Program-made: the position numbers and the translations under genes | The notes under the pieces: model-generated | Database searches by the model: none | What the model was told of the DNA's origin: nothing | Seen by the model: only the letters and a program-made list of their open reading frames with translations | Shown here: positions 15,375 through 25,190 of the stretch, piece by piece | How the letters are laid out: each line of letters begins with the position of its first letter | How positions within the stretch are numbered: the first letter of the stretch is position 1 | NCBI GenBank assembly: GCA_002336805.1 | Contig: DDEZ01000003.1 | Coordinates: 1 to 64,000 of the forward strand | Length of the DNA stretch: 64,000 bases | Direction: 5' to 3' | From: Bacteroidetes bacterium UBA1941 | Lineage (GTDB): Bacteria; Bacteroidota; Bacteroidia; Chitinophagales; LD1

Positions 15375-17978
15375 CTACTCCGCCAGTGTCTGCTCTATCA
15401 GTGCTATCTTCTTCAGGGCATCTTCCTTCTTCTTCTTCTCGCTCTCCAGCACTTCAGCCTTTGCATTGGCTACGAACTTCTCATTGGTTAGCTTCTTCTC
15501 TACAGAGGCCAGGAAGCCCTTGGCATACTCCAGGTCTTTGAGCAGTTTCTCGCGCTCTGCGGCGGGATCGGCTACTTCGCCTGTCTGTACGAAGAGTTTG
15601 TATTCCTTCAGTACGAGCGGGCGCGCCTGCTTTACATCCTCAGATGTCTCAGCCCAGCTCTCTACCTTACAGAGCTTGGCTATCTTGCCAGCGAAGCGGT
15701 CAAAGGATACAGCGCCCTTGCCAGACCAGAGCACACCTACAGGCTCGTGGTTCTTCTTCTGAGCCTTGGCGCGGATCTCGCGGATACCGGTGATGATCTC
15801 TATGGCCAGGTCTGCCTCTGCCAGTAGTTTCTCGTCCGGAGCCGCTGCCTTTGGATATGCAGATACACAGATGCTATCGCGCTCTGTGCGCTCACTGAGC
15901 AGCTGGTATATCTCCTCTGTGATGAATGGCATGACAGGATGCAGCAGCTTCATGAGCCGCTCGAAGAAGCAGATAGTAGCATCATACGTAGCGCGATCTA
16001 TCGGCTGTGACTTGCCATCTACATAGTCCGGCTTGATCATCTCAAGGTACCAGGAGCAGAAGTCATCCCAGACCAGCTTGTAGATGGTCATGAGCGCATC
16101 ACTGATCCGGAACTTGCTGTAGTGGTCCTCCAGTTGATCCATCACTTTATTGCACTTTGCCTCAAACCAATCTATAGCGATCTGGTTGTCTGCATTAGCG
16201 CCATCTGTCACCTCCCAGCCCTTTACAAGGCGGAATGCATTCCATATCTTATTGTTGAAGCTGCTGCCCTGCATACAGTAGCTGTCATCATATAGCAGGT
16301 CATTGCCGGCGGGAGAGGAGATGAGCATGCCGTAGCGTACGCCATCTGCACCGTACTTCTCTATCAGATCGAGGGGATCCGGAGAGTTGCCCAGGGACTT
16401 ACTCATCTTGCGGCCCAGCTTGTCACGGACTATACCCGTGAGGTATACATTACTGAAAGGCTTGTCACCACGATACTCATAGCCAGCTATGATCATACGG
16501 GCCACCCAGAAGAAAAGAATCTCCGGTGCGGTCACGAGGTCATTGGTAGGGTAGTAGTAGTTGATGTCCTTGCCATCAGGATTTTTAAAACCATCAAACA
16601 CGGATATGGGCCACAGCCATGAGGAGAACCATGTATCCAGTACATCCTCATCTTGCGAGACCTGGTCCGTACCGAGCAGCTTCACAGCTTCTTCACGGGT
16701 CTTGCAGACTACTGTAGTGCCCTTCGCGTCATACCATGCCGGTATGCGTTGGCCCCACCAGAGCTGGCGGGAGATACACCAGTCGTGTACATTCTCCATC
16801 CAGTGCTTGTAGGTATTGATAAACTTGTCCGGTATCAGTTTGATATTGCCATTGAGTACATTCTCCAGAGCAGGTTTTGATACCTTGTCCATCTTGAGAA
16901 ACCACTGCATAGAGAGCTTGGGCTCTATCACAGCGCCAGTGCGCTCAGAGGTGCCTACCTTGTTCTTGATCTCTTCTACTTTCACTACCTGCCCCATTGC
17001 CGCCAGGTCTTCAGCTATCTTCTTGCGCACAGCAAAGCGATCCTCGCCAATGTAGAATCCCGCCGCAGCACTCAGCTTGCCCTCAGGAGTGAGTGTGTCT
17101 ATCACTTCCAGGTTATGCTTGATACCAAGGTTGTAGTCATTGATATCATGAGCCGGAGTCACCTTCAGAGCACCGGTACCAAACTCGATATCGATATAGT
17201 CATCAAAGATGACCGGCACAGAGCGGTTCACCATCGGTATGGTCACACGCTTGCCGCGCAGGTGCTTGTAGCGCTCATCATCGGGGTGTACGCACACCGC
17301 AGTATCGCCGAGGATCGTCTCCGGGCGCGTGGTGGCTATCGTGATCCACTCATCTTCGGTTCCTTCTACTTTGTATTTCACATAGTAGAGCTTGGAGTTT
17401 ACCTCCTTGTAGATCACCTCCTCATCACTGATGGCCGTGAGGCCTTGCGGGTCCCAGTTTACCATCCGCACGCCACGATAGATCTGGCCTTTTTTATACA
17501 GATCTATGAATACATCTATGACCGCTTCGCTCAGGTCATCTTCCATAGTGAAGCGCGTACGCTGCCAGTCGCAAGAGGCGCCGAGTTTCTCCAGCTGCTT
17601 CAGGATGATGCCGCCGTATTTCTCTTTCCACTCCCACGCATGCTCTAGAAACTTCTCACGAGTCAGGCTCTTCTTGTCTATGCCTTGTTCCTTGAGTAGC
17701 GCTACGACCTTAGCTTCCGTAGCGATAGACGCATGGTCAGTGCCGGGTACCCAGCAGGCATTCTTGCCCTCCATGCGCGCCTTGCGCACCAGGATGTCCT
17801 GTATTGTATTATTGAGCATGTGGCCCATGTGCAGTACGCCTGTCACATTGGGCGGTGGTATCACTATAGTATATGGCTCGCGCTCATCCGGCTCGGAGTG
17901 AAAGAAGTCATGCTTCAGCCAGTATTTGTACCACTTGTCTTCTATGGCTTTTGGGTCGTATGTCTTTGCTAGTTCCAT
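15375..17978 (-). CDS. valS: Valyl-tRNA synthetase
   Basis: Class Ia aminoacyl-tRNA synthetase, 867 aa, full length. The HIGH motif is HMGH (residues 50-53, in NVTGVLHMGHML) and KMSKS is at 524-528 (GRKMSKSLGNSPDP). The editing domain lies between them (TTRPETILGDTAV, GTGALKVTPAHD). The anticodon-binding domain follows (about 620-760), and the protein ends with the valine-specific coiled-coil arm (about 795-867, Lys/Glu-rich). Cytosolic. The minus-strand run ung - HEAT-like gene - valS may be one long transcript, though the 122-base gap before valS leaves room for a promoter. Confidence 0.97.
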   Translation of the reverse strand: MELAKTYDPKAIEDKWYKYWLKHDFFHSEPDEREPYTIVIPPPNVTGVLHMGHMLNNTIQDILVRKARMEGKNACWVPGTDHASIATEAKVVALLKEQGIDKKSLTREKFLEHAWEWKEKYGGIILKQLEKLGASCDWQRTRFTMEDDLSEAVIDVFIDLYKKGQIYRGVRMVNWDPQGLTAISDEEVIYKEVNSKLYYVKYKVEGTEDEWITIATTRPETILGDTAVCVHPDDERYKHLRGKRVTIPMVNRSVPVIFDDYIDIEFGTGALKVTPAHDINDYNLGIKHNLEVIDTLTPEGKLSAAAGFYIGEDRFAVRKKIAEDLAAMGQVVKVEEIKNKVGTSERTGAVIEPKLSMQWFLKMDKVSKPALENVLNGNIKLIPDKFINTYKHWMENVHDWCISRQLWWGQRIPAWYDAKGTTVVCKTREEAVKLLGTDQVSQDEDVLDTWFSSWLWPISVFDGFKNPDGKDINYYYPTNDLVTAPEILFFWVARMIIAGYEYRGDKPFSNVYLTGIVRDKLGRKMSKSLGNSPDPLDLIEKYGADGVRYGMLISSPAGNDLLYDDSYCMQGSSFNNKIWNAFRLVKGWEVTDGANADNQIAIDWFEAKCNKVMDQLEDHYSKFRISDALMTIYKLVWDDFCSWYLEMIKPDYVDGKSQPIDRATYDATICFFERLMKLLHPVMPFITEEIYQLLSERTERDSICVSAYPKAAAPDEKLLAEADLAIEIITGIREIRAKAQKKNHEPVGVLWSGKGAVSFDRFAGKIAKLCKVESWAETSEDVKQARPLVLKEYKLFVQTGEVADPAAEREKLLKDLEYAKGFLASVEKKLTNEKFVANAKAEVLESEKKKKEDALKKIALIEQTLAE

Positions 17979-18100
17979 TTATACAAAGGAATTATATGAT
18001 TGCTATGAATGTCAAAATCTATGGAAAATGAGAGGTGAATATAAGAAGAATAGGTGAGGGCTAAAAGCTATAAAGCTGAGGTTCACCCCATCTTATACCG

Positions 18101-18724
18101 TTATTTAGAAAGCTTCCGGATCACCTTTTCCACCCGCTTGCGCTTGGTTTCAGATTCTATCTTGCCGACGCGATCCCTCAGTAGATCGAGCAGGCGGCTC
18201 TTGTTTACACCTTCGGCGTGCGCCGCAGCCTTCTCTGCATAGCTGGGAAATTGATTCTCCGGGCTATCTGCCATCAGCTCCAGCAGCAGATCAAAGGCGC
18301 CATTATATGCCTTCTGAGAAGACAGATAGCTCAGGATGTACGCTGCATGATCCTTTGTGATCACAGAGCCTGCCGTAGCGCTATCCATGATGCCGGGTAG
18401 GGCTGCATATATCTCTGCCGGGCGCTCTGCTACTATGGCACTGAGAGCCGTCATCGCACCCCATTGCATCCGGTTGTTCTTGCTCTGCAGCAGTGTGAGG
18501 AGAGTGCTCACATGAGGAGCTACCAGTGCAGGCTTTAGCGTAGCGACCTCATAGAGTGTCTTGATACAGTCGCTCTGTATTTGTTTGTTCTTGTTGGTCA
18601 GATTGTCCACTAGTTCTTTGACCGCAGCCTTATCGTTGCTGGCGGCGATATCCTGTGCGAGTTCCTGATTGGGTTTTTCATCCCGGTGACCTAGAGCCGA
18701 AGCTAGTTTGTCTATGGCGGACAT
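18101..18724 (-). CDS. HEAT-like helical repeat protein, unknown function
   Basis: 207 aa, predicted all-helical. Two or three HEAT/ARM-like helix pairs are visible (about 30-115: AVKELVDNLTNKNKQIQSD..., LVAPHVSTLLTLLQSKN..., WGAMTALSAIVAERP) and a basic C-terminus rich in Lys/Arg (KRKRVEKVIRKLSK). There is no signal peptide. It begins 22 bases after the ung stop codon on the same strand and is probably co-transcribed with it. HEAT-type proteins near DNA glycosylases bring AlkD-like enzymes to mind, but the sequence shows no clear glycosylase active site, so I assign no function. Confidence 0.7.
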   Translation of the reverse strand: MSAIDKLASALGHRDEKPNQELAQDIAASNDKAAVKELVDNLTNKNKQIQSDCIKTLYEVATLKPALVAPHVSTLLTLLQSKNNRMQWGAMTALSAIVAERPAEIYAALPGIMDSATAGSVITKDHAAYILSYLSSQKAYNGAFDLLLELMADSPENQFPSYAEKAAAHAEGVNKSRLLDLLRDRVGKIESETKRKRVEKVIRKLSK

Positions 18725-18746
18725 ACGGTTGTTTTGAGGTCAAGAT

Positions 18747-19427
18747 CTATGATAGTCTCCAGTCTATTTCTTTCCTGCCATGCTCGCGCAGATAGGCATT
18801 GGCCTTGGAGAAAGGCCTGCTGCCAAAGAAGCCCGCATCAGCAGAGAATGGAGAGGGGTGCGCAGACTTGATCACCAGGTGGCGGGTCTTGTCTATCAGC
18901 ACTTCCTTCTGCTGCGCAAATTTGCCCCATAGTATAAACACTACGTTATCTTTCCTGTCAGAGATCGTCTTGATCACCGCATCGGTGAAGGTCTCCCATC
19001 CGGCTTTCTGATGTGAGGCAGCTTCATGCGCATTCACAGTCAGAAAGGCATTGAGCAGCATGACGCCCTGATGTGCCCACGCTTCCAGATTGCCATGAGG
19101 CGGAGGATCGATACCCAGGTCGGCTTTGAGCTCTTTGTAGATATTGACCAGAGAAGGTGGTGGCTTGATACCCTGGGGCACGGAGAAACTCAGCCCGTGT
19201 GCCTGGCCGGGTCCATGGTAGGGGTCCTGCCCCAGTATCACCACTTCTACCTTGTCAAAAGGAGTCAGGTTAAACGCATTGAAAATAAGCGAGCCCGGCG
19301 GGAATACCTGCTTGCCATTATTTTTCTGCTCCACTATAAACTTCTTGATGGCAGCAAAATACTGCTGAGAAAACTCGCCCTGCAGCGCTTCCTTCCACCC
19401 TTGCTCTATCTGTACACTATCACTCAT
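18747..19427 (-). CDS. ung: Uracil-DNA glycosylase, family 1
   Basis: Removes uracil from DNA to start base-excision repair. 226 aa, normal length. The water-activating motif GQDPYHGPGQAHGLSFSV holds Asp68 and Tyr70; the minor-groove intercalation loop HPSPFSADAGFFG holds His190. LLNAFLTVNAHEAASH (about 124-139) carries the uracil-binding Asn (here LNAFLTV). Cytosolic. Confidence 0.97.
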   Translation of the reverse strand: MSDSVQIEQGWKEALQGEFSQQYFAAIKKFIVEQKNNGKQVFPPGSLIFNAFNLTPFDKVEVVILGQDPYHGPGQAHGLSFSVPQGIKPPPSLVNIYKELKADLGIDPPPHGNLEAWAHQGVMLLNAFLTVNAHEAASHQKAGWETFTDAVIKTISDRKDNVVFILWGKFAQQKEVLIDKTRHLVIKSAHPSPFSADAGFFGSRPFSKANAYLREHGRKEIDWRLS

Positions 19428-19440
19428 ATGGCTAAAATAA

Positions 19441-19465
19441 AGAAAGCCCCGCTAGGAGGCTTTCT
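19441..19465 (-). terminator. Terminator of the 210-aa outer-membrane protein gene
   Basis: AGAAAGCC / GGCTTTCT, 8-bp stem with a 9-base loop; on the minus strand it is followed by TTATTTTA. It overlaps the promoter side of ung. Confidence 0.7.
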
Positions 19466-19483
19466 GGTTATATTTTCATTTTA

Positions 19484-20116
19484 TTAAAGGTTGAATACCA
19501 GGCCGGCATTGACCCATGTCTTGCCATAGCCAAATTCACCCTTCACGCCCAGCTTAGGAGTAAAGAAGTAGTTGATACCTACCTGAGGACCTACCCAGAA
19601 GAGTGCACTTACCTGTGTAGTGTTGCCGAAATAATAAGGATCTGAAGGGTGGATAGCTACACCTGTACCGAGGTTGAGGCCGGCATAGATGTCCAGCTTG
19701 TCGCTATGCATTTTACCACCCTTGCCTGTTTTATCAGCGATGAGCTGGTAGAAGTGAAAGTTAGCAATAGCGCCCAGGGGAATGTTGAATTCTGAAGCAT
19801 AACCCCAGCCAGTCACACCATATGGACCGACCACATAAGAGGAGCGTGCGCGACCTCCTATACCTACATTAAAGCCTACACCTACATATTTGTGTACGCC
19901 AAACTCGCCTTGTACGCTGAGCTGCCCTGTGATAGGTGAGAATGCTGTACCGTAGTAGCCATATACATTCCTGTCCCAAGTGCCAAAGTGTAGCATGTTT
20001 GCACCGCCGAGGCCAATGGATATTTGTTTAGATTCTTTGGTAAAAGCCTGCGCGCTGATGTCTGAAGTGGCCAGAGTCAGTGCAGCAAAAGTGAGGATGG
20101 TGAATAGTTTTTTCAT
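19484..20116 (-). CDS. Outer-membrane beta-barrel-like protein, unknown function
   Basis: 210 aa from the ATG at 20116, chosen because it starts the signal peptide MKKLFTILTFAALTLATSDISAQA; an upstream ATG would add 18 residues before it. The mature part alternates hydrophobic and polar residues with many Gly/Tyr/Phe and ends in LVFNL, an aromatic-containing last strand as in outer-membrane barrels. VGVGFNVGIGGRARSSY and ELGVKGEFGYGKTW-like turns are typical of small porin-like proteins. No specific family was recognised. Confidence 0.7.
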   Translation of the reverse strand: MKKLFTILTFAALTLATSDISAQAFTKESKQISIGLGGANMLHFGTWDRNVYGYYGTAFSPITGQLSVQGEFGVHKYVGVGFNVGIGGRARSSYVVGPYGVTGWGYASEFNIPLGAIANFHFYQLIADKTGKGGKMHSDKLDIYAGLNLGTGVAIHPSDPYYFGNTTQVSALFWVGPQVGINYFFTPKLGVKGEFGYGKTWVNAGLVFNL

Positions 20117-20251
20117 GATCTGCAGTGAATTTAAATGGTTAAAGAGAATTGGTTTCAAAAATCGTTTCAATATTCATGCCATACAAGTACAGTTTTGACA
20201 GTTACTTTCTCACTGTCCAGCATACCTGACAGATAACCCGATTTTCATATG

Positions 20252-21256
20252 TTAAAATCCGTCGATGCCCGCTACTGTGGTGTATTTGAAGTGCTTCTTC
20301 TTGTCCGGATACACGATGCCAAAGGCCGACTGTACCATCAGTGTAGCCTCGTGAAAGCCGCACAAGATCAGCTTCAGTTTGCCCGGATACTCATTGATAT
20401 CCCCCACAGCAAATATGCCCTTCACATTAGTACTATAGTCGAATGTATTGACGGCTATTGACTTGCCATCCAGGTTCAGGCCCCAGTCGGCTATAGGCCC
20501 CAGCATAGGAGAGAGGCCGTAGAGTGGCAGCCAGCAGTCTGTAGGCAGCTCGTGTGTTTCACCACTGTTTTTCTGTATAGTGAGTGCAGATAGGACGCCA
20601 TTGCCGGATACGCCGGTCACTTCTGCCTCTGTGATGAGCTTTACTTTGCCAGCCTGCGCCAGCTGCATTACCTTGTCTACAGAGTCCAGATGCCCGCGGA
20701 AAGTATCCCTGCGGTGTACCATCACTACCTTAGATGCTACATCTGCCAGGTAGATGGTCCAATCCAGGGCAGAGTCTCCTCCACCTGATATGACTACTCT
20801 CTTGCCTTCGTATTTCTTAGGGTCGCGTACCATGTAGTCTATGCCTTTCTCCTCATAGTCGCGTACATTGGAGATAGGCGGGCGCTTAGGCTCGAAGCAG
20901 CCGAGGCCACCGGCTATGGCTATCACTGGCGCTTTGAGCTCCGTTCCTCTGTGCGTGGTCAGGAGAAATTTGCCATCCTCCAGTTGCACCAGTTTCTCTG
21001 CCCGCTCTCCTAGAGTAAACTCAGGTTTGAACGGGGCTATCTGCTCCATCAGGTTATTGATCAGGTCACTGGCCAGCACCGACGGGAATCCCGGTATATC
21101 ATAAATGGGTTTCTTAGGGTATACCTCTGTCAGCTGTCCGCCGGGCTGTGGCAGCACATCTATCAGGTGGCAGCGGAGCTTTAGCAGGCCCGCCTCAAAA
21201 ACCGTAAAAAGTCCCACCGGCCCTGCGCCGATGATCAGTATGTCTGTCTCTATCAT
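20252..21256 (-). CDS. Ferredoxin--NADP reductase, thioredoxin-reductase-like type
   Basis: FAD/NADPH flavoprotein, 334 aa. The FAD Rossmann motif is GAGPVG (10-15), a second nucleotide-binding site for NADPH is SGGGDSALD (about 157-165), and a C-terminal FAD motif is GIFAVGDINEYPGK. The CxxC redox pair of thioredoxin reductases is missing, and the C-terminal extension with HFKYTTVAGIDGF carries the aromatic that stacks on the flavin in TrxR-like ferredoxin-NADP reductases. It therefore most likely reduces ferredoxin or flavodoxin rather than thioredoxin. Monocistronic. Confidence 0.9.
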   Translation of the reverse strand: MIETDILIIGAGPVGLFTVFEAGLLKLRCHLIDVLPQPGGQLTEVYPKKPIYDIPGFPSVLASDLINNLMEQIAPFKPEFTLGERAEKLVQLEDGKFLLTTHRGTELKAPVIAIAGGLGCFEPKRPPISNVRDYEEKGIDYMVRDPKKYEGKRVVISGGGDSALDWTIYLADVASKVVMVHRRDTFRGHLDSVDKVMQLAQAGKVKLITEAEVTGVSGNGVLSALTIQKNSGETHELPTDCWLPLYGLSPMLGPIADWGLNLDGKSIAVNTFDYSTNVKGIFAVGDINEYPGKLKLILCGFHEATLMVQSAFGIVYPDKKKHFKYTTVAGIDGF

Positions 21257-21393
21257 ATCCCTTTATTCCTCTTGGCGGCCCAAATATAGGAATAGATACG
21301 CGTGCCGGATATGACATTTGATAGATATTTCCTATACTGTGTTTAATAATAATCAGCTGAGATACCGATAGGGATCAGCAAATCAGGAAGGCA

Positions 21394-22797
21394 ATGATAA
21401 AGGCATGGAGCAAAATACCGGTAGTCCTGCTCAGTATGGCGGCCGCGTTCCTGTTATTTGCCCTAGCAGCCTACACGATCAGCTACAAGGCTGATATATA
21501 CCTCTGGCTGACGCAGGTCTGCTCCGTAGAGTGGCACATTGCCGAGTCCTTCTATATGACAGCCAGGGGCGGGTACACACACTTTTACCTTCTACGTGTA
21601 GTGCTGGGGTATGCGCTGGCTATCTATGGTTTTTGCCGGGTATGGGTGAGGTATGTGTGGCCGCTGCGTCTGCCTGTGGCACGGCGTGTCTATGCGCTCC
21701 TGGCATATGTGCGGCACGAGCTGACATCTGACGGCGATAGCAGGCTGGCACTGATCCTGCAGACCATGTTCAGCAGCCTGCTGGCACTGGTCGCTCTGGA
21801 GGGGCTGCTACGGCTGGTAGGTTTTTATCCCACCTATACCGAGTCCATCGGTCACGGCTATATATCCTACTTTGACCAGGTGAGCTTCAATCGCTACAAT
21901 ACCTATGGCGCAAAGGATACCGTGACACTGGATCACAAAGACTTCAGGTACCTTTACAGGCTCAATGAATTGGGGCAGCGGGAGAGGCCTCTTGCCATAT
22001 TTTGCGATACGCCTCTACACAAGATCGTGACACTCGGTGATAGCTATACAGAGGGGGTAGGTACCAGCTACGATAGCTCATGGCCACAGGCACTCGTACG
22101 ACATGTGTCAGCGGTCAGCCCTTCATTTGCCCTGTATAACGGGGGGCAGAGCGGTGATGATCCGTTCTTTGAGTACATGCTGTATGTAGACCAGCTAAAG
22201 AAATGCTCGCCGGATATCGTAGTGGTGAGTATCAATACATCTGACATCAGTGACTATTACTACCGTGGCGGTATGGAGCGCTTCGGCGCAGATGGCAGGG
22301 TGCGCTTCCGGCACGGGCCGTGGACCGAGCGGCTGTATGCCAGCTCGCGTGTGTTCCGTTTTATCTCTATCAATCTGCTGGGGCAAAAGCCACAGATGTT
22401 TATCAGTGACCGGGAGTATGCCCGCTATGAGCAGGACTTTGTCAGGGATACGCGGGAGGTGTTGCTGCGCCTGCAGCGATCCGTACAGCCCGGCAGGTTG
22501 CTCGTGGTAGTGCATCCCGGCCCGACTGACTGTGCACATGCGGATAATGATGAGATCCGGCATTCGCACGGCGTGCTGGCGGCAGTAATACAGGGCCTGG
22601 ATCACGATGGCATCTATACCGCAGATCTGTATGAGCCGATAGGCCGCACTATCACTGAGGCAAACGTAATGCAATATACTTACGAGCATGACAAGCACTA
22701 CAGCGGCAAGGGCTATCAGTTGTTTGCCGATGAACTGTGGAGAGAGATAGGCCGCAAGTATCCGGGCTTTTTCCAAAGCAGCAATGATACGCACTGA
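21394..22797 (+). CDS. Membrane-anchored SGNH/GDSL hydrolase-like protein
   Basis: 467 aa. Three hydrophobic segments near the N-terminus (about 8-30, 64-88, 119-145) are followed by an SGNH-type domain (about 205-460). Block I is TLGDSYTEG (Ser217), block II NGGQSGDDPFF gives the oxyanion Gly, block III SINTSD gives the Asn, and block V EHDKHYSGKGY supplies Asp and His. Such domains are esterases or O-acetyl transferases/hydrolases of envelope glycans. The membrane segments suggest a periplasm-facing enzyme. The substrate is unknown; the gene stands alone. Confidence 0.75.
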   Translation: MIKAWSKIPVVLLSMAAAFLLFALAAYTISYKADIYLWLTQVCSVEWHIAESFYMTARGGYTHFYLLRVVLGYALAIYGFCRVWVRYVWPLRLPVARRVYALLAYVRHELTSDGDSRLALILQTMFSSLLALVALEGLLRLVGFYPTYTESIGHGYISYFDQVSFNRYNTYGAKDTVTLDHKDFRYLYRLNELGQRERPLAIFCDTPLHKIVTLGDSYTEGVGTSYDSSWPQALVRHVSAVSPSFALYNGGQSGDDPFFEYMLYVDQLKKCSPDIVVVSINTSDISDYYYRGGMERFGADGRVRFRHGPWTERLYASSRVFRFISINLLGQKPQMFISDREYARYEQDFVRDTREVLLRLQRSVQPGRLLVVVHPGPTDCAHADNDEIRHSHGVLAAVIQGLDHDGIYTADLYEPIGRTITEANVMQYTYEHDKHYSGKGYQLFADELWREIGRKYPGFFQSSNDTH

Positions 22798-22805
22798 TAT
22801 AAACA

Positions 22806-22834
22806 AAACAGCCGGTAGAGTATACCGGCTGTTT
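22806..22834. terminator. Bidirectional intrinsic terminator
   Basis: AAACAGCCGGTA / TACCGGCTGTTT, perfect 12-bp stem with a 5-base loop, between the SGNH gene and the convergent icd. Confidence 0.88.
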
Positions 22835-22881
22835 CTCCATTAGTCTATTGTCTCAAGTCTAATGTCTATTGTCTTGTATTT

Positions 22882-24207
22882 TTAGAAGTGCTTGATGATC
22901 TCATCGCCAAACTCAGAGCACTTGATCTCTGTAGCGCCATCCATCAGACGGGCAAAGTCGTAAGTCACCCTCTTGCCTGCGATCGCTGCACCTAGACCCT
23001 TGTGGATCATCTGTGCTGCCTCATCCCAGCCAAAGTACTCGAGCATCATAGCGCCTGAGAGGATCACTGAGCCCGGGTTCACCTTGTCGAGGTTAGCATA
23101 CTTAGGTGCAGTACCGTGAGTAGCCTCGAATATAGCGTGGCCAGTCACATAGTTGATGTTAGCGCCCGGTGCGATACCTATGCCACCGATCTGGGCAGCG
23201 AGTGCATCAGACAGGTAGTCACCATTGAGGTTCAGCGTAGCGATCACATCAAAATCCTCAGGACGGGTCAGTACCTGCTGGAGGGCTATATCTGCGATAG
23301 CATCCTTGATAAGGATCTTGCCCGCTGCCAGAGCTGCTTTCTGCTCGTCATTAGCTATTGCTTCACCTTTCTCTTTCTTGGTCTTCTCCCAGGTAGCCCA
23401 GGTGTATACCTTGTCACCGAAGTATTTGTCTGCAAATGCATATGCCCAGTCACGGAATCCACCTTCGGTGAATTTCATGATGTTACCCTTATGCACGATG
23501 GTTACGCTCTTGCGCTTGTGCTTTACAGCATAGCTGATAGCAGCGTCCATGAGGCGATAGGTACCTGTCTTGCTCACAGGCTTGATGCCGAGGCCTACAC
23601 ACACATCCGTTTCTTCTTCTATGCCTACCTTTTTCCAGAATTCGTCTGCTTTCTCTTTAGTGCCGAAGCGGATCTTGCCAAAGTCCTTAGGGAAGTTCTC
23701 ATTGATGAAATCGAGTACCTTCTTGGCCTCTATTGTACCGCCTGCATACTCTATACCTGCGTAGATGTCTTCTGTGTTTTCGCGGAAGATGGTCATGTCT
23801 ACAGCCTCAGGCCTTTTGACCGGAGATGGGGTGCCGGTGTAGTACTGCACCGGGCGCAGGCACACATACAGATCGAGGATCTGGCGCAGTGCCACATTCA
23901 GAGAGCGGATACCGCCACCTACAGGTGTGGTCAGAGGTCCCTTGATACCTACCAGGTACTCGTCAAATTTTTGCAGTGTCTCATCCGGCAGCCAGCTACC
24001 GGTCTGGTTAAATGCTTTCTCGCCGGCCAGTACTTCGAGCCATTCTATTTTGCGCTCGCCGTTGTATGCTTTCTGCACAGCTGCATCCAGCACGCGTACG
24101 GATGCCCTCCATATATCTGGTCCTGTGCCATCACCTTCTATAAAAGGAACTACAGGGTTATTTGGCACATTGAGTTTGCCATTGTTGATCGTTATTTTTT
24201 GTCCCAT
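22882..24207 (-). CDS. icd: Isocitrate dehydrogenase (NADP-dependent type)
   Basis: TCA-cycle enzyme that converts isocitrate to 2-oxoglutarate and CO2. 441 aa from the ATG at 24207 (MGQKITINNGK); an upstream ATG adds 23 residues without family resemblance. Substrate-site motifs: SLNVALRQILDLYVCLRPV, FRENTEDIYAGIEY, VHKGNIMKFTEGGF; the nucleotide site is in the HGTAPKYA region; LNLNGDYLSDALAAQ holds the metal-binding aspartates. The length and motifs fit the E. coli-type subfamily. Cytosolic. Confidence 0.95.
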   Translation of the reverse strand: MGQKITINNGKLNVPNNPVVPFIEGDGTGPDIWRASVRVLDAAVQKAYNGERKIEWLEVLAGEKAFNQTGSWLPDETLQKFDEYLVGIKGPLTTPVGGGIRSLNVALRQILDLYVCLRPVQYYTGTPSPVKRPEAVDMTIFRENTEDIYAGIEYAGGTIEAKKVLDFINENFPKDFGKIRFGTKEKADEFWKKVGIEEETDVCVGLGIKPVSKTGTYRLMDAAISYAVKHKRKSVTIVHKGNIMKFTEGGFRDWAYAFADKYFGDKVYTWATWEKTKKEKGEAIANDEQKAALAAGKILIKDAIADIALQQVLTRPEDFDVIATLNLNGDYLSDALAAQIGGIGIAPGANINYVTGHAIFEATHGTAPKYANLDKVNPGSVILSGAMMLEYFGWDEAAQMIHKGLGAAIAGKRVTYDFARLMDGATEIKCSEFGDEIIKHF

Positions 24208-24337
24208 TCTGTTATTCGTTTTTTGAGTGGAGGCAAACCTAAAGTTATTTGACTGGATTAGCAAAACATTGTTCACAGTCTGTGGGTATAGTGTCCATGG
24301 CTGTGATGCTGAGGAGCACTAGTATGAGATAGGTCAT

Positions 24338-24372
24338 ACTACAAAAAGAAAGATGCACCGCGGGGTGCATCT
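24338..24372 (-). terminator. Terminator of the sigma/anti-sigma operon
   Basis: AGATGCACC / GGTGCATCT, 9-bp stem (24351-24372); on the minus strand it is followed by TTCTTTTTG. It separates the pair from icd. Confidence 0.85.
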
Positions 24373-24417
24373 CTACTTCATAAATATGGTCTGGCCATCG
24401 GCCTGTGTAGCAAGGGA

Positions 24418-25161
24418 TCAGAACCTGACCGGCAGCTGGTAGCGTATACCGGGCTGGCTGTCAAATTTCTTATTGAGGATGATGACGCGGGTGGTCTCTT
24501 CATCCGCGCTGTGTTTACCGTGTTTCTTTTTGGATGGAGCAGACTTGATGATGGTGATCTCATCATTCAGTGACTCCGGTGCAGACAGCCTCTTGAGAGA
24601 GAAGGCTGGTATGCTGCCGAGGTCCATAGTGGTAGCTGGTGTCACAGCGGGAGCGGATGCCAGCTCTGCATCCTGGTCATGCGTAGCAGGAGCCACGACT
24701 TCCTTTGCACTGTTATCAGCATTGTCTGCTACTACTGTATTCATAGCAGGATTAGTAGATGGTGTAGTAGTTTTCTTGGCTACTGCAGGCGTAGCGGCTA
24801 CGGCTACCTGAGGTGTTTCTTTTACCACGATGGCCGGTGCAGACTGCGTATTGACCACGGCCGGCGGCAGGGTGGTAGCTACTGCGTTTTCAGCCTTAGG
24901 CTGCAGCACGTACAATAAAGAGGCGGCACCCACCGTTAATACTACGGCAGCAGCGGCAGCCACTCTCCACCATGGGGTGGTAGCTACAGGAGCCTGTATA
25001 TGAGTCACAGCCGGTGCGGCTACTTCTTCTGATTCATTGAGCTCGGCAGATATGCGGGTCCAGAGTGCATGAGGCACTGCTGGCTCGTGGCCTGAGAGCC
25101 TCTCCCTGATCGCGCTGTCAAAGGCATCGTTCCTTTCTTCCATGTTCTTGTCACTTATCAT
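24418..25161 (-). CDS. Putative anti-sigma factor, single-pass membrane protein
   Basis: 247 aa. A cytoplasmic N-terminal part (about 1-65) has the helical FDSAIRERLSGHEPAVPHALWTRI pattern seen in Bacteroidetes anti-sigma-like proteins; one membrane helix (about 67-86, VAAAAAVVLTVGAASLLYVL) follows; then a long low-complexity Ala/Val/Thr/Pro periplasmic stalk (90-175) and a conserved-looking basic end (KKKHGKHSADEE, then RVIILNKKFD). No ZAS zinc motif (HxxxCxxC) is present. The role is inferred from position: 29 bases downstream of an ECF sigma gene, same strand, shared terminator. Confidence 0.7.
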   Translation of the reverse strand: MISDKNMEERNDAFDSAIRERLSGHEPAVPHALWTRISAELNESEEVAAPAVTHIQAPVATTPWWRVAAAAAVVLTVGAASLLYVLQPKAENAVATTLPPAVVNTQSAPAIVVKETPQVAVAATPAVAKKTTTPSTNPAMNTVVADNADNSAKEVVAPATHDQDAELASAPAVTPATTMDLGSIPAFSLKRLSAPESLNDEITIIKSAPSKKKHGKHSADEETTRVIILNKKFDSQPGIRYQLPVRF

Positions 25162-25190
25162 CTCTTAGTACTTTTCGGTGTGGGCTTTAT

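Noticed and set aside
23116..24252. 378-codon plus-strand frame opposite icd
   Set aside because: It is long because icd's strong codon bias leaves few stops on the other strand. It has no start context, no domain and no neighbours; icd itself is intact.
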